Below are positions 17,529 through 25,641 of a DNA stretch of 64,000 bases, in pieces (position 1 is the stretch's first letter; each line of letters starts with the position of its first letter). Where the stretch lies: the NCBI RefSeq assembly GCF_000963965.1, contig NZ_BAMX01000006.1, forward strand, positions 124,001 to 188,000, in the 5' to 3' direction. The position numbers and the translations under genes were made by a program. The notes below the pieces were generated by a model. That model worked only from the letters and a program-made list of their open reading frames with translations, had not been told where the DNA came from and ran no database searches. This DNA comes from Acetobacter orientalis. GTDB taxonomy: Bacteria; Pseudomonadota; Alphaproteobacteria; Acetobacterales; Acetobacteraceae.

Positions 17529-18815
17529 ATGATGTCTGCCGGGGCACAACAGAGCCATACTAAAGAGCACAGTCAAATGGTAACACACACAGTATCCGGC
17601 AACGCAGTTGGGTATGGTTACCTTGCGCTGGCCGTTATGGCCTCTGTGCTGGGTGGTGGCGCTACAGCGTTACAGCTTGCTGGCTTGGCGCCGCATACGG
17701 CTTTATGGGTAGGGCTTGAGCAAAGCCATGCCGCTCTTATGCTCCTGTTTGTTGTTGTGCCCGCATTGGTATGCGCCTTTGGTACGCTTTGGCTGCCTGC
17801 TGCATTAGGCCGTACCGGGTTGGTTTTGCCCCGTCTAAACGGCATGGCCTTAGTGGCTATGTGCGCCGCGGCAGTGTTTTTAGTGGCATCCTCTTGGTTA
17901 TATTTGGCAACGGCTCTGTGGTGTGGTGCAACACTACTGGCTGTTATGGCTATTTTGGCCACAGTGTTTGATAGCCGCGCTGATATGCAAGAGCGTGCCG
18001 CGTTCTCTCCTTTCGTGTGGGGAGAAATGCTGGCCTCTGCAGTATTACTTTTTACCGTACCTGTGCTTGCAGCTGTTGCAACACGTGGTGCGTTAAACGG
18101 TACATCTTTTTCGCGCACGCTGCTTGATGGTTTTGCACAACCTGTAGCCCTTGTGACCCTATTGGTCGGGTTTGGTATTGTGTTTGAAACCGCGGCACAG
18201 TCTGTGCGCTTCTCTAAACGGGCGGTGGTAACCCTTATGGGTTTAGCTGCGGCAGTTTGTTCGGTTGTGTGGGTAAAAGGCGTTTTTGCTGCGGGTGTGG
18301 CTGGTATGGTGCAGCCAAGCCTGCTTAGCACGTCTGGCTCTCTGGTTTTAAGCGCTGCCACTTTGGCTTCTGTTTTACTGGCTGTGGTTTGGATGGCAGG
18401 CGCTTGGCGGTCGCATATTGCACTGCGTGTGCCCATGCTTTGGGCTTTGGGCTTTTTGGTGGTTGTGTCTACAGGCTGGGTAAGCCAATTTGTGCAAGCT
18501 GAAGGCCTCCATTCTGCTTTGCAATTTGGTACGCTGTTTGCAGTATTCTGTGGTCTGTACCTATGGCGGGGCGAGGTTTGCGACCGTTGGTACCCTAAAA
18601 GCTTTGCCGTGGCGCAGTTTGTGAGCATGAGTGCCGCCACCGTGCTGGCTGTGCCCGGCCTGCCTATGTTGTGCCAAGTTGCAAGTGGTGCTTTGTTTGT
18701 TCTCTCTGGCGTGTGTTTTTTGGTGGCTATGGGCCTTAGCCTGAGCCGTAATACCTCTATGCAGGCAGCTCAGAGGCAGGGCCACACTGCTCGGGCGCAG
18801 GTGGTGTCTTTATGA
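17529..18815 (+). CDS. degenerate heme-copper oxidase subunit I-like membrane protein
   Basis: This is a 428-residue protein with about 12 hydrophobic helices. Its order and motifs follow cytochrome c oxidase subunit I: SHAALMLLFVVVP matches helix II MHGTIM..., VLPRLNGM matches FPRLN, FAQPVALVTLLVGFGI matches FGHPEVYILILPGFGI, and HSALQFGTLFAVFCGLYLW matches HYVLSMGAVFAIFAGFYYW. H67 and H328 fall on the two low-spin heme ligands. The copper-B ligands are replaced (Q204; K250-G251 for the His-His pair), as are the high-spin heme histidine (Gly) and cross-linked tyrosine (Leu). Oxygen reduction is therefore unlikely. ATG 17529 has GGGG upstream. Its stop overlaps ctaB by four bases. A heme-binding helper or quinone-linked role is only inference. 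Confidence 0.75.
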   Translation: MMSAGAQQSHTKEHSQMVTHTVSGNAVGYGYLALAVMASVLGGGATALQLAGLAPHTALWVGLEQSHAALMLLFVVVPALVCAFGTLWLPAALGRTGLVLPRLNGMALVAMCAAAVFLVASSWLYLATALWCGATLLAVMAILATVFDSRADMQERAAFSPFVWGEMLASAVLLFTVPVLAAVATRGALNGTSFSRTLLDGFAQPVALVTLLVGFGIVFETAAQSVRFSKRAVVTLMGLAAAVCSVVWVKGVFAAGVAGMVQPSLLSTSGSLVLSAATLASVLLAVVWMAGAWRSHIALRVPMLWALGFLVVVSTGWVSQFVQAEGLHSALQFGTLFAVFCGLYLWRGEVCDRWYPKSFAVAQFVSMSAATVLAVPGLPMLCQVASGALFVLSGVCFLVAMGLSLSRNTSMQAAQRQGHTARAQVVSL

Positions 18816-19774
18816 GCGACACACTAGCAAACGCCCCCATTGCGGAGCGGGTACGCTTTAAGGCCGACCGTGTTGGCACAACAGCAAAAGACTGGGTGCA
18901 GCTTTTAAAGCCGCGGGTTATTTCGCTGGTCGTGTTTACGGGGGCAGCGGGTATGTTTATGGCCCCCGGCCATATTTCGCTGTTTCAGGCTGTCGTTGCT
19001 ATTTTTTGTATTTGTTTGGCATCGGGTGCTGCTGGCGCCATTAATATGTGGTTTGACCGCGATATTGATGCCGTGATGCAGCGTACCATTACGCGGCCTA
19101 TTCCCGGTGGGCGTATACCAGAGCAAGAAGCTCTTGCTTATGGTGTAGGCTTATCTTGCCTGTCTGTTTGCTTAATGTGGGTAGCAACAAACGCGTTGGC
19201 AGCGGGTATTCTGGTTTTTTCTATCTTCTTTTATGCCGTTATTTATACAATGTGGCTTAAGCGTTCTACGCCGCAAAACATTGTTATTGGCGGTGCGGCT
19301 GGGGCTTTCCCACCCATGATAGGCTGGGCTGCGGCTACTGGGCATATGGCTATTTTGCCGGTTGTTATGTTCGGTATTGTGTTTTTCTGGACACCCCCGC
19401 ATTTTTGGTCGCTGTCTTTGTATGCCTGTAAAGATTACGGCCGTGCCGGTATTCCTATGTTGCCCGTGGTTAAAGGCGCACGGCATACGCGCTGGCAGAT
19501 TTTTGGCTATACCCTTGTGTTGTTGGCTATTTCTCTGGTGCCATCCTTTCTGCATCTTTGTGGCTGGGTTTATACAACAACAGCACTTGTGTTGGGCCTT
19601 GGGTTTATTGCCTGTGCCGTGCGTGTATTGCGCGAAGAGCAAGATGCAAACGGCGTAAGCCTTAAAGGCGACAAGGCCGCGCGTATTTCTTTCCGTTTTT
19701 CGTTAGCATATTTGTTCCTGCTGTTTTGTGGGTTGTTAGCAGACCACGCATTGCAGATTTGGTTGGGGGCTTAA
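18812..19774 (+). CDS. ctaB: protoheme IX farnesyltransferase (heme O synthase)
   Basis: CtaB/CyoE attaches a farnesyl group to protoheme IX to make heme O, needed by the bo3-type ubiquinol oxidase of acetic acid bacteria. The 320-residue UbiA-family protein has about nine helices, the first aspartate-rich motif NMWFDRDIDAVMQRT (D82, D84, D86) and the second conserved YACKDYGRAGIPMLP. It starts at ATG 18812 in an ATGA overlap with the preceding oxidase-like gene, so their translation is coupled. No ctaC, ctaG or ctaE is present nearby. Confidence 0.96.
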   Translation: MSDTLANAPIAERVRFKADRVGTTAKDWVQLLKPRVISLVVFTGAAGMFMAPGHISLFQAVVAIFCICLASGAAGAINMWFDRDIDAVMQRTITRPIPGGRIPEQEALAYGVGLSCLSVCLMWVATNALAAGILVFSIFFYAVIYTMWLKRSTPQNIVIGGAAGAFPPMIGWAAATGHMAILPVVMFGIVFFWTPPHFWSLSLYACKDYGRAGIPMLPVVKGARHTRWQIFGYTLVLLAISLVPSFLHLCGWVYTTTALVLGLGFIACAVRVLREEQDANGVSLKGDKAARISFRFSLAYLFLLFCGLLADHALQIWLGA

Positions 19775-19776
19775 CT

Positions 19777-19908
19777 ATGAAGACAGACCTGACCCAAGCC
19801 GAATTGCTTGAAAAACAGAAACGCCAAAATGGCCGTGTACGCGCTATGTTGGTGTTTATGGGGCTGTTGGCCGCTATTATGTACGGCCTAACCTTGGGGC
19901 ATGTGTAA
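19777..19908 (+). CDS. CoxF-like small membrane protein
   Basis: This 43-residue micropeptide starts two bases after the ctaB stop. It has a charged N-terminal helix (LTQAELLEKQKRQNGRVRA) and one transmembrane helix (MLVFMGLLAAIMYGLTLG). That plan and its place after ctaB match CoxF of alphaproteobacterial cytochrome oxidase clusters. It is probably too small for similarity statistics to settle. A strong terminator follows at 19941, closing the three-gene unit. Confidence 0.7.
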   Translation: MKTDLTQAELLEKQKRQNGRVRAMLVFMGLLAAIMYGLTLGHV

Positions 19909-19940
19909 GCCTGCCATAGTAAGGTTTAAGACCTTTAATT

Positions 19941-19975
19941 AAAAAAGCCCTGTGCTGAGAGCGCAGGGCTTTTTT
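19941..19975. terminator. Rho-independent terminator after the ctaB unit
   Basis: AAAAAAGCCCTG at 19941-19952 pairs with CAGGGCTTTTTT (about 19964-19975), with the extended loop GCTGAGAGC. A-run and T-run flank the stem, so it works in both directions. Confidence 0.93.
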
Positions 19976-20210
19976 GTTGGGAAGGTGCTGGAACCGAGGG
20001 GCTTGGAAAGCTTGGGCGTTAATGAGGGAGTTCAACCCTCTAAGGGTAAAGGTTGGTACGTGTACACAAATACAAAAAAGCACCTCCAGCCTGTGTGGCT
20101 AAGGCGCTTTTTTAATGGGGCTCTAAGGTATGCTAAACGGCTCTATAGGCGTAGGTGGTTTTGGGTAAGGCTCTTTGTGTGGGGTACAATAAAACCGAAT
20201 GTTGCTTCTT
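19976..20210. other. intergenic region with a second terminator
   Basis: No gene is supported here; the 105-residue plus-strand frame across it has an unlikely composition and overlaps two terminators. A second hairpin lies at 20074-20113: AAAAAAGC then CCT and CAGCC pair, with bulges, to GGCT, AGG and GCTTTTTT. On the minus strand it would end the small gene at 20211-20429, about 100 bases after its stop. GGGTTGAACTCCC-like complementarity near 20025-20045 is weak. Confidence 0.55.
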
Positions 20211-20429
20211 TTAGTGTGTGGCTTTTTCGGCGGCTGTTGTGTGTGGGGGCAGCACTTCTTCCATTTTAACAGGCACGCCGTGTTCTTGAAGTTTGATGAC
20301 TTCTTGTTTGAGGTCAGCGAGTTGGCGCTTGTTCCAGTAATGCATAAAAATGCCAAAAGCCGAGGCTGAAGACGCCAGTACTAAAACTGCAATTTCAAGG
20401 TAAAGCATAAGGTAAGCCTGTGTGAGCAT
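20211..20429 (-). CDS. hypothetical small membrane protein
   Basis: The 72-residue protein has one transmembrane helix (MLYLEIAVLVLASSASAFGI), then a short amphipathic, probably coiled-coil helix (LADLKQEVIKLQEHG) and a polar tail. ATG 20429 has GGAGGG seven bases upstream, but that site is inside the terminator hairpin of the upstream gene. An internal ATG at 20408 is an alternative start directly before the membrane helix. No family recognised. Confidence 0.6.
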   Translation of the reverse strand: MLTQAYLMLYLEIAVLVLASSASAFGIFMHYWNKRQLADLKQEVIKLQEHGVPVKMEEVLPPHTTAAEKATH

Positions 20430-20463
20430 TAAAAAACCCTCCGCCTGGGTAGGGGCGGAGGGT
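20430..20463 (-). terminator. Rho-independent terminator after the Tim44-domain gene
   Basis: On the minus strand ACCCTCCGCC and GGCGGAGGGT form a near-perfect stem around an 8-base loop, followed by six T. The T-run ends one base before the ATG of the next small gene, and the 3' arm contains that gene's Shine-Dalgarno GGAGG. Confidence 0.9.
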
Positions 20464-20475
20464 GGTAGTTAGAAG

Positions 20476-21447
20476 TTAGTTGCCACTGGTTTGCTGAATG
20501 GCTGAGAGCAACCAGCGCCCCCCGCGTGAGGGGCGGGTGAATGTCCAGAGTTCTGTAATCGTCACTGGCTCGGTTGAGCTGCCTTGCAGCACTTGGCCTG
20601 TTGCGTTGGTGGTTAGGTCTATCAGGCTGTAGCGCATGGCAACGCTTGCGTAGTCCATGCCTGCTTCTTGCCAAGCCTCTGCTAGGTCACCTTGAATAAA
20701 GTGTACATCAGACACAACATTGCGTGCACCTTGGGCGGCCAAGGTAGCAAGCTGTTGGTTGAAGTAAGATACCATTTCGGGCGTGGCCATTTGCTGCATG
20801 GCCGGAATATTCTGCTGGTTCCACGCATTTTGAATATCAAGCAGGGTTTGCTGAAAAGCCTGATAGTCAGCTGCATTAATAGCGAGGTCAGAAGATTGTT
20901 GGGCAGCAGGGCGTGGGGTTGAAAGCGGTGGGCCTGCGTTGGCACTGCCGTTTGAAAACCCAAAATTGTTACCACCATTGGTACCACTTGCCCGATTGCC
21001 TGAAAAGCGGCGTACAAGCCACATAACAACCCACACAATAAGAGCAATCTGGAACAGCAGGCCAATAAAGCCAAAGAAGCTATGCACACCGCCCATAATG
21101 CCGTGGCCGCTCAAAAGCCCAAACAGGCCAGCCCCCAACAGGCCACCAGCCAGCCCCGTTAAAAATGGGTGGCGGGGCCGCATGGCTTGTGCGCCCATGC
21201 CTTGGCCGTAAGGGGCTTGTGCCCCATAGCCGCTTGGCCCGCTGCGTGGGGTAATGGAGCGATCCATCGGGGCTGCGCCATAAGGGCTTGTGCGTGTGGG
21301 TGGTGGAGCACTCCATGTGCGGCTACCACGGCTGCCCATAGAACTGCCCTGACCGGGGCGGGCATCTGCGTGGTATGCCAGCGGGCCACCAAGTAGGCTC
21401 ACGGCCAGCAGGGCAGTTAGAACAGAAGAAAGATAGCGCTTTTTCAC
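20476..21447 (-). CDS. Tim44-domain membrane protein
   Basis: The 323-residue protein has an N-terminal signal-like helix (YLSSVLTALLAVSLLGGPLA), a glycine, serine and proline-rich linker, two hydrophobic segments (GLAGGLLGAGLFGLLSG and FGFIGLLFQIALIVWVVMWL), then a C-terminal Tim44-like domain with the FQQTLLDIQNAWNQQN and ATPEMVSYFNQQL helices and LTEAWQEAG-type beta strands. Bacterial Tim44-like proteins (TimA class) have poorly known roles. Start GTG 21447 is chosen because it opens the signal helix and avoids overlapping pmbA; an ATG at 21486 would overlap pmbA. Confidence 0.75.
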   Translation of the reverse strand: MKKRYLSSVLTALLAVSLLGGPLAYHADARPGQGSSMGSRGSRTWSAPPPTRTSPYGAAPMDRSITPRSGPSGYGAQAPYGQGMGAQAMRPRHPFLTGLAGGLLGAGLFGLLSGHGIMGGVHSFFGFIGLLFQIALIVWVVMWLVRRFSGNRASGTNGGNNFGFSNGSANAGPPLSTPRPAAQQSSDLAINAADYQAFQQTLLDIQNAWNQQNIPAMQQMATPEMVSYFNQQLATLAAQGARNVVSDVHFIQGDLAEAWQEAGMDYASVAMRYSLIDLTTNATGQVLQGSSTEPVTITELWTFTRPSRGGRWLLSAIQQTSGN

Positions 21448-21469
21448 GGTTGTTCGTGTCTCCACAGGG

Positions 21470-22810
21470 TTAGGCCCCGGCAACATTGAGGGCATCTGTC
21501 CTTAATGTGGGGGCGTTGGTGCCAAAACGGAACACCAAATCGTTCGCCAAAATAAAAGACGCAAAAATATCGAGCAGGTTGCCTGCTAGCGTAAATTCAG
21601 CCGTGGCTTCGGCTAACTGCCCATCACGGATCATAAAGCCCGAGGCCCCCCGGCTATAGTCGCCCGTTAAACCATTGATGGAAGAGCCCATCATTTCGGT
21701 AATAAACAGCCCCTCCTTGATATCCGCCATAAGCGCGGTGGGGCTGAGTGCGCCGGGTGCTAAGGCCAAGTTAGTGGGGGAAGGTGCCGGTGGGCCAGAG
21801 GTGCCACGCGCAGCACGGCCATTGCTGGTTAGGCCCAACTGCCGTGCGCTACGGCTATCGAGCAACCAAGTTTGCAGCACACCGTTTTGTACCAGTGCCA
21901 AGGGTGTGGCGTGTGTGCCCTCACCATCAAACGGGCGGGAGCGGAGGCCACGGGGGCGCGTGGGGTCATCGGTAATGCTCACACCCTCAGCAAAAATGCG
22001 CTGGTTGAGTTTGTCTTTTAAAAAAGACGTACCACGCGCAATGCTAGCCCCGCTAATGGCCCCAATAAAATGCTGCAAAAAGCTGTTGGCAACACGGGGG
22101 TGAAACACAACCGGGTAGCGCCCAGTACGGGGCCGGGTTGGGTTGAGGCGTGCTACAGCATTGGCCCCGGCCTTGCGGCCCAACTCGGCGGCGTTTTCAA
22201 GGTCTGCTAGGTGTACGGTACTATGGTAGTCATAGTCGCGTTGCATGGTCTCGCCTTGGCCAGCTAGCACGCAAACTGATGTTGAATGGCTAGTACGGGC
22301 ATAGTGGCCTGCAAAGCCTTGGGAGGTAACAAGGCTTACCTCTGTACGGCCCCAAGAGGCATTGCTACCTGCGCTGTTGGTAACGCCCTTTATGGCAAGA
22401 GCAGCCTGTTCACCCTCGGTTGCGCGGGCTAGCAGAGCTTTTGCGTCTGGCTCGGCGGTATCTGCCAAGTCTAGGGTGTTGGTGGTGTGGGTACCGGTTA
22501 GGCTGTGTTCTGCAAGGCCAGCAAAGCGGTCATCTGGCAAAACGCGGGCCATGGCCAGAGCTTGCTCAACCAAGCCCTCAAACCGGGCCGGTGCCAAGGT
22601 TGTGGCAGACACAATGGCAGACTTCTGGCCGGTAAAAACCCGCAGGCCTAGGTCTGTGGTTTCTGAGCGTTCAAGGTCTTCTGTTGTGCCGTTGCGGACA
22701 CCAGCGCCAATGGCCGTGCTTGAAATAAACACGGCATCGGCGGCATCGGCACCCGCAGCGCGGGCGCGGGCTATCAGGTCAGAGAGTTTGGTGAGGGTTT
22801 GCTCTGTCAT
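21470..22810 (-). CDS. pmbA: TldE/PmbA family metalloprotease subunit
   Basis: PmbA (TldE) works with TldD as a zinc protease that unfolds and degrades peptides. The 446-residue protein shows the family pattern: N-terminal ARAAGADAADAVFI, central RTGRYPVVFHP and LAQRIFAEGVSI-like stretches, and C-terminal LFITEMMGSSINGLTGDYSR. The catalytic HExxxH of TldD is absent, as expected for TldE. ATG 22810 overlaps the M16 peptidase stop as ATGA, so translation is coupled. No tldD is in this window. Confidence 0.93.
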   Translation of the reverse strand: MTEQTLTKLSDLIARARAAGADAADAVFISSTAIGAGVRNGTTEDLERSETTDLGLRVFTGQKSAIVSATTLAPARFEGLVEQALAMARVLPDDRFAGLAEHSLTGTHTTNTLDLADTAEPDAKALLARATEGEQAALAIKGVTNSAGSNASWGRTEVSLVTSQGFAGHYARTSHSTSVCVLAGQGETMQRDYDYHSTVHLADLENAAELGRKAGANAVARLNPTRPRTGRYPVVFHPRVANSFLQHFIGAISGASIARGTSFLKDKLNQRIFAEGVSITDDPTRPRGLRSRPFDGEGTHATPLALVQNGVLQTWLLDSRSARQLGLTSNGRAARGTSGPPAPSPTNLALAPGALSPTALMADIKEGLFITEMMGSSINGLTGDYSRGASGFMIRDGQLAEATAEFTLAGNLLDIFASFILANDLVFRFGTNAPTLRTDALNVAGA

Positions 22811-24075
22811 GCGACCAGTTTCTCCGAAATACTGCTCAGCGATGGCACGTGGCTAATGGGGCCAAGGGCCGCCAGTGTTGGTTGCTGGCGGAAAATACGG
22901 GCAGCAACACGGCAAATATCGGCTTGGGTGACGGCTTCAACACGCTGCACGGTTTCTGCAACCGGAATAATGCGGCCAAAAAGCTGGAGCTGGCGTGCTA
23001 TCTGCTCGCACCGGCTGCCGGTGCTTTCTAAAGACATAAGCAGGGAGGCTTTAAGCTGGGCGCGTGCGCGTGCGAGTTCTTCTGGCCCGACAGCAAGCTG
23101 CACTTTACGCAACTCTTCTAGGGTAACAGGAACAAGCTCAGCGCATTGTTTTTCGCCCGTGCCTGCGTAAATGCCAAACAGGCCGCCATCGGCAAAGGGG
23201 GCGTTAAAGGAATAGACCGAATAAACCAGCCCGCGCTTTTCACGAATTTCTTGAAACAGGCGTGAAGACATACCGCCACCAAGCAGCATGGAAAGCAGAA
23301 GGGCTGCGTAATAGTCGGGGTCGTTAAACCCAACAGAGGGGAAGCCTAGCACAACATGGGCTTGGTCAAGGTCTTTTTCCTGCCGGAACTCGCTGCCTGC
23401 ATAGCTGGCAGAGGGGGTAGGAATTTGGGCTGTGGTAGGCAGGTCTGCAAAATGCTGCTGTACGCGTTTTACCACATCTTCGTGGTACAGATTGCCTGCG
23501 GCCGCCACAACCATGTTGCTGGTGGTGTAGTGGCTGGTCATGTAGCGCATAAGCGTTTCACGCGGCATGTGCTCAATAAGCGCTTCTGTACCCAGTGTTG
23601 GGCGGCCCATGGGCTGGTTAGGGAAGGCCGCTGCTTGGAAGTGGTCAAAAACCACATCATCTGGCGTGTCGTTTGCCTGCCCAATTTCTTGTAAAATAAC
23701 GCCGCGCTCACGCTCAACCTCGGTGGGGTCAAAGGTAGAGTGGGTTAAGATATCGCCAATAATATCAACGCCCAGATCAAGGTTTTCTTTCAGCAGTTTG
23801 ACGTAAAATGCTGTCTGTTCCCGCGCGGTGTAGGCGTTGATATGGCCGCCTACATTTTCAATTTCTTCGGCAATTTGCAGGGCAGAGCGGCTGGTGGTGC
23901 CTTTAAAGGCCATATGCTCAAGAAAGTGGGAAACCCCGTTTTCTTCAGCAGTTTCATCACGCGTGCCAGTAGACACGTAGGCCCCGAAAGAAACGGTTTC
24001 AACACGTTCCATACGTTCGGTTACAACGGTCAGGCCGGAGGGAAGGCGGGTCAGATTGATCGGGTCGGTCGTCAT
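22807..24075 (-). CDS. M16 family zinc peptidase (mitochondrial processing peptidase-like)
   Basis: The 422-residue protein has the inverted zinc motif HFLEH (H50, E53, H54) with the downstream glutamate in NAYTAREQTAFY, so this is a catalytically complete M16B member. The second half holds the R/Y pair region KRGLVYSVYSF. Related alphaproteobacterial proteins are the ancestors of mitochondrial processing peptidase beta. It lies between thrC and pmbA, and M16-thrC adjacency is common in alphaproteobacteria. A GGCCGC/GCGGCC hairpin at 24093-24111 separates it from thrC. Confidence 0.94.
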   Translation of the reverse strand: MTTDPINLTRLPSGLTVVTERMERVETVSFGAYVSTGTRDETAEENGVSHFLEHMAFKGTTSRSALQIAEEIENVGGHINAYTAREQTAFYVKLLKENLDLGVDIIGDILTHSTFDPTEVERERGVILQEIGQANDTPDDVVFDHFQAAAFPNQPMGRPTLGTEALIEHMPRETLMRYMTSHYTTSNMVVAAAGNLYHEDVVKRVQQHFADLPTTAQIPTPSASYAGSEFRQEKDLDQAHVVLGFPSVGFNDPDYYAALLLSMLLGGGMSSRLFQEIREKRGLVYSVYSFNAPFADGGLFGIYAGTGEKQCAELVPVTLEELRKVQLAVGPEELARARAQLKASLLMSLESTGSRCEQIARQLQLFGRIIPVAETVQRVEAVTQADICRVAARIFRQQPTLAALGPISHVPSLSSISEKLVA

Positions 24076-24092
24076 TCTTGTCCTGAAAGGAA

Positions 24093-24111
24093 AGGCCGCA
24101 CGAAGCGGCCT
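24093..24111 (-). terminator. weak hairpin between thrC and the M16 peptidase gene
   Basis: On the minus strand AGGCCGC and GCGGCCT form a 7-base-pair stem with a 5-base loop, followed by TTTCCTTTC. The T-run is interrupted, so it probably attenuates rather than stops transcription into the peptidase gene. Confidence 0.5.
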
Positions 24112-24135
24112 GAGAGAGAAGAAAAAAGAGAAAAA

Positions 24136-25536
24136 TTACTCTGCGTTGCTGAGCACCGCAGAGCGTACGGCATCTTTAACCGCATCGGCCGTAGCCGGAA
24201 TGGTGCGGTAGCGCTCTTCACGCGAGAAGAGGTCTTCTAGATGTACGGGCAGTGCTGGGTGAATACCGGTTGCAGCGACCATGGCATCTGGGAATTTTGC
24301 CGGGTGGGCGGTGGCCATAGCGACCATAGGCACGCCTGCTTCACGAAAGCGCCTGCCTGCGGCAATACCAATGGCACTGTGCGGGTCTGCCAGATAGTTA
24401 GACTTTTGGTGCAGGTTTCTGATTTCGGTTTCTGTTGCCGCGTCGTCAAGGGCAAGGCCAGAGAAAAGCGTGCGGGCTTTTTCCCAAACCTGCTCTGGCA
24501 CATCCATATGCCCGCTTTGGCGGAAGGTAGTCATGATACGCGCGCAAGCTGCGGCATCGCGGTCTAGCAATTCAAACAGCAAACGCTCAAAGTTGGACGA
24601 AACCTGAATATCCATAGAGGGAGACAGGCTGGGCACGACCTCTTTCATGGTCATGTCGTTGGCATTCAAGAAGCGGGTCAGAATGTCGTTGCGGTTAGAG
24701 CCAATGCACAGGTGGCGCACAGGCAGGCCCATTTTACGGGCAGCCCAAGCGGCGAGAATATTGCCAAAATTACCTGTTGGTACGGCAAAAGAGACATCAC
24801 GGTCTGGGGCGCCAAAATTAAGCGCTGCGTACACATAGTAAGGAATTTGTGCAGCAATACGCGCCCAGTTAATGGAGTTAACCGCAGACAGGTGCATGTC
24901 TTTACGGAAGGGAAGGTCTGCAAAGCAGGCTTTTACTAAGTCTTGGCAGTCATCAAATGTGCCTTCAACGGCCAGATTGGTCACGTTGGGTTCAAGCACG
25001 GTGGTCATCTGCCGGCGCTGTACCTCAGAGGTACGGCCTTTGGGGTGCAGAATAACAACAGACAGGCGGTTGCGACCGCGGCAGGCTTCAATAGCGGCAG
25101 ACCCGGTATCACCCGATGTTGCGCCAACAATGGTTACGTGGCTGTCGCGCTGGGTAAGCACATGCTCAAAAAGCTGGCCCAGCACCTGCATGGCCATATC
25201 TTTAAAAGCCAGCGTTGGGCCATGAAACAGCTCTTGTACAAACAGGCCGTCTTCTACCTGCGTAAGGGGCACAATGGCGGGGTGGTCAAAACCGGCATAG
25301 GCTTTGGCACAGAGCTGGCGCAGGGTTTGTGTATCTATGTCGTTGCCAACAAAGGGGGCCAGAATGCGGGCTGCCAGCTCTGGGTAGGGCAGGCCACGCA
25401 TGGCGCGCCACTCTTCTTGCGAGAAGGTGGGCCATGTTTCTGGTAGGTACAGGCCGCCATCTTCGGCCAGACCTGTCAGCAGAACGTCAGAAAACGAAAG
25501 AGCGGGAGCCTTCCCCCGGGTCGAAATATAGCGCAT
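24136..25536 (-). CDS. thrC: threonine synthase
   Basis: ThrC converts O-phosphohomoserine to threonine with pyridoxal phosphate. The 466-residue protein begins MRYISTRGKAPALSFSDVLL, the usual start of the longer (class II) enzyme. The cofactor lysine is K112 in GPTLAFKDMAMQ, with the phosphate-binding GATSGDTGSAAIEA after it. ATG 25536 is the only sensible start. It is followed on the same strand by the M16 peptidase and pmbA. Confidence 0.97.
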   Translation of the reverse strand: MRYISTRGKAPALSFSDVLLTGLAEDGGLYLPETWPTFSQEEWRAMRGLPYPELAARILAPFVGNDIDTQTLRQLCAKAYAGFDHPAIVPLTQVEDGLFVQELFHGPTLAFKDMAMQVLGQLFEHVLTQRDSHVTIVGATSGDTGSAAIEACRGRNRLSVVILHPKGRTSEVQRRQMTTVLEPNVTNLAVEGTFDDCQDLVKACFADLPFRKDMHLSAVNSINWARIAAQIPYYVYAALNFGAPDRDVSFAVPTGNFGNILAAWAARKMGLPVRHLCIGSNRNDILTRFLNANDMTMKEVVPSLSPSMDIQVSSNFERLLFELLDRDAAACARIMTTFRQSGHMDVPEQVWEKARTLFSGLALDDAATETEIRNLHQKSNYLADPHSAIGIAAGRRFREAGVPMVAMATAHPAKFPDAMVAATGIHPALPVHLEDLFSREERYRTIPATADAVKDAVRSAVLSNAE

Positions 25537-25641
25537 GCGCAGGTTATACCCTGAATAAGGAGTGGCGCGAAGTAGGCTTGTGCACCCTATATGGGCCTGT
25601 CAGGCGGGCTTCAACATAGGGCAGGGCTACTTTGGCGGTTT

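Noticed and set aside
17618-18640. A 340-codon minus-strand frame
   Set aside because: It lies opposite the oxidase-like gene. It is rich in Thr, Ala and Lys without structure, while the plus-strand frame makes a regular 12-helix protein.
17529-18815. Nitric oxide reductase (NorB) or cbb3 oxidase as the identity of the subunit I-like gene
   Set aside because: Both of those also need three metal-B histidines, which are absent; the sequence pattern (PRLN, FGI, FAVFCGLYLW) follows the cytochrome c oxidase type.
19952-20269. A 105-codon plus-strand frame
   Set aside because: It crosses two Rho-independent terminators and has an odd Arg, Trp and Phe composition.
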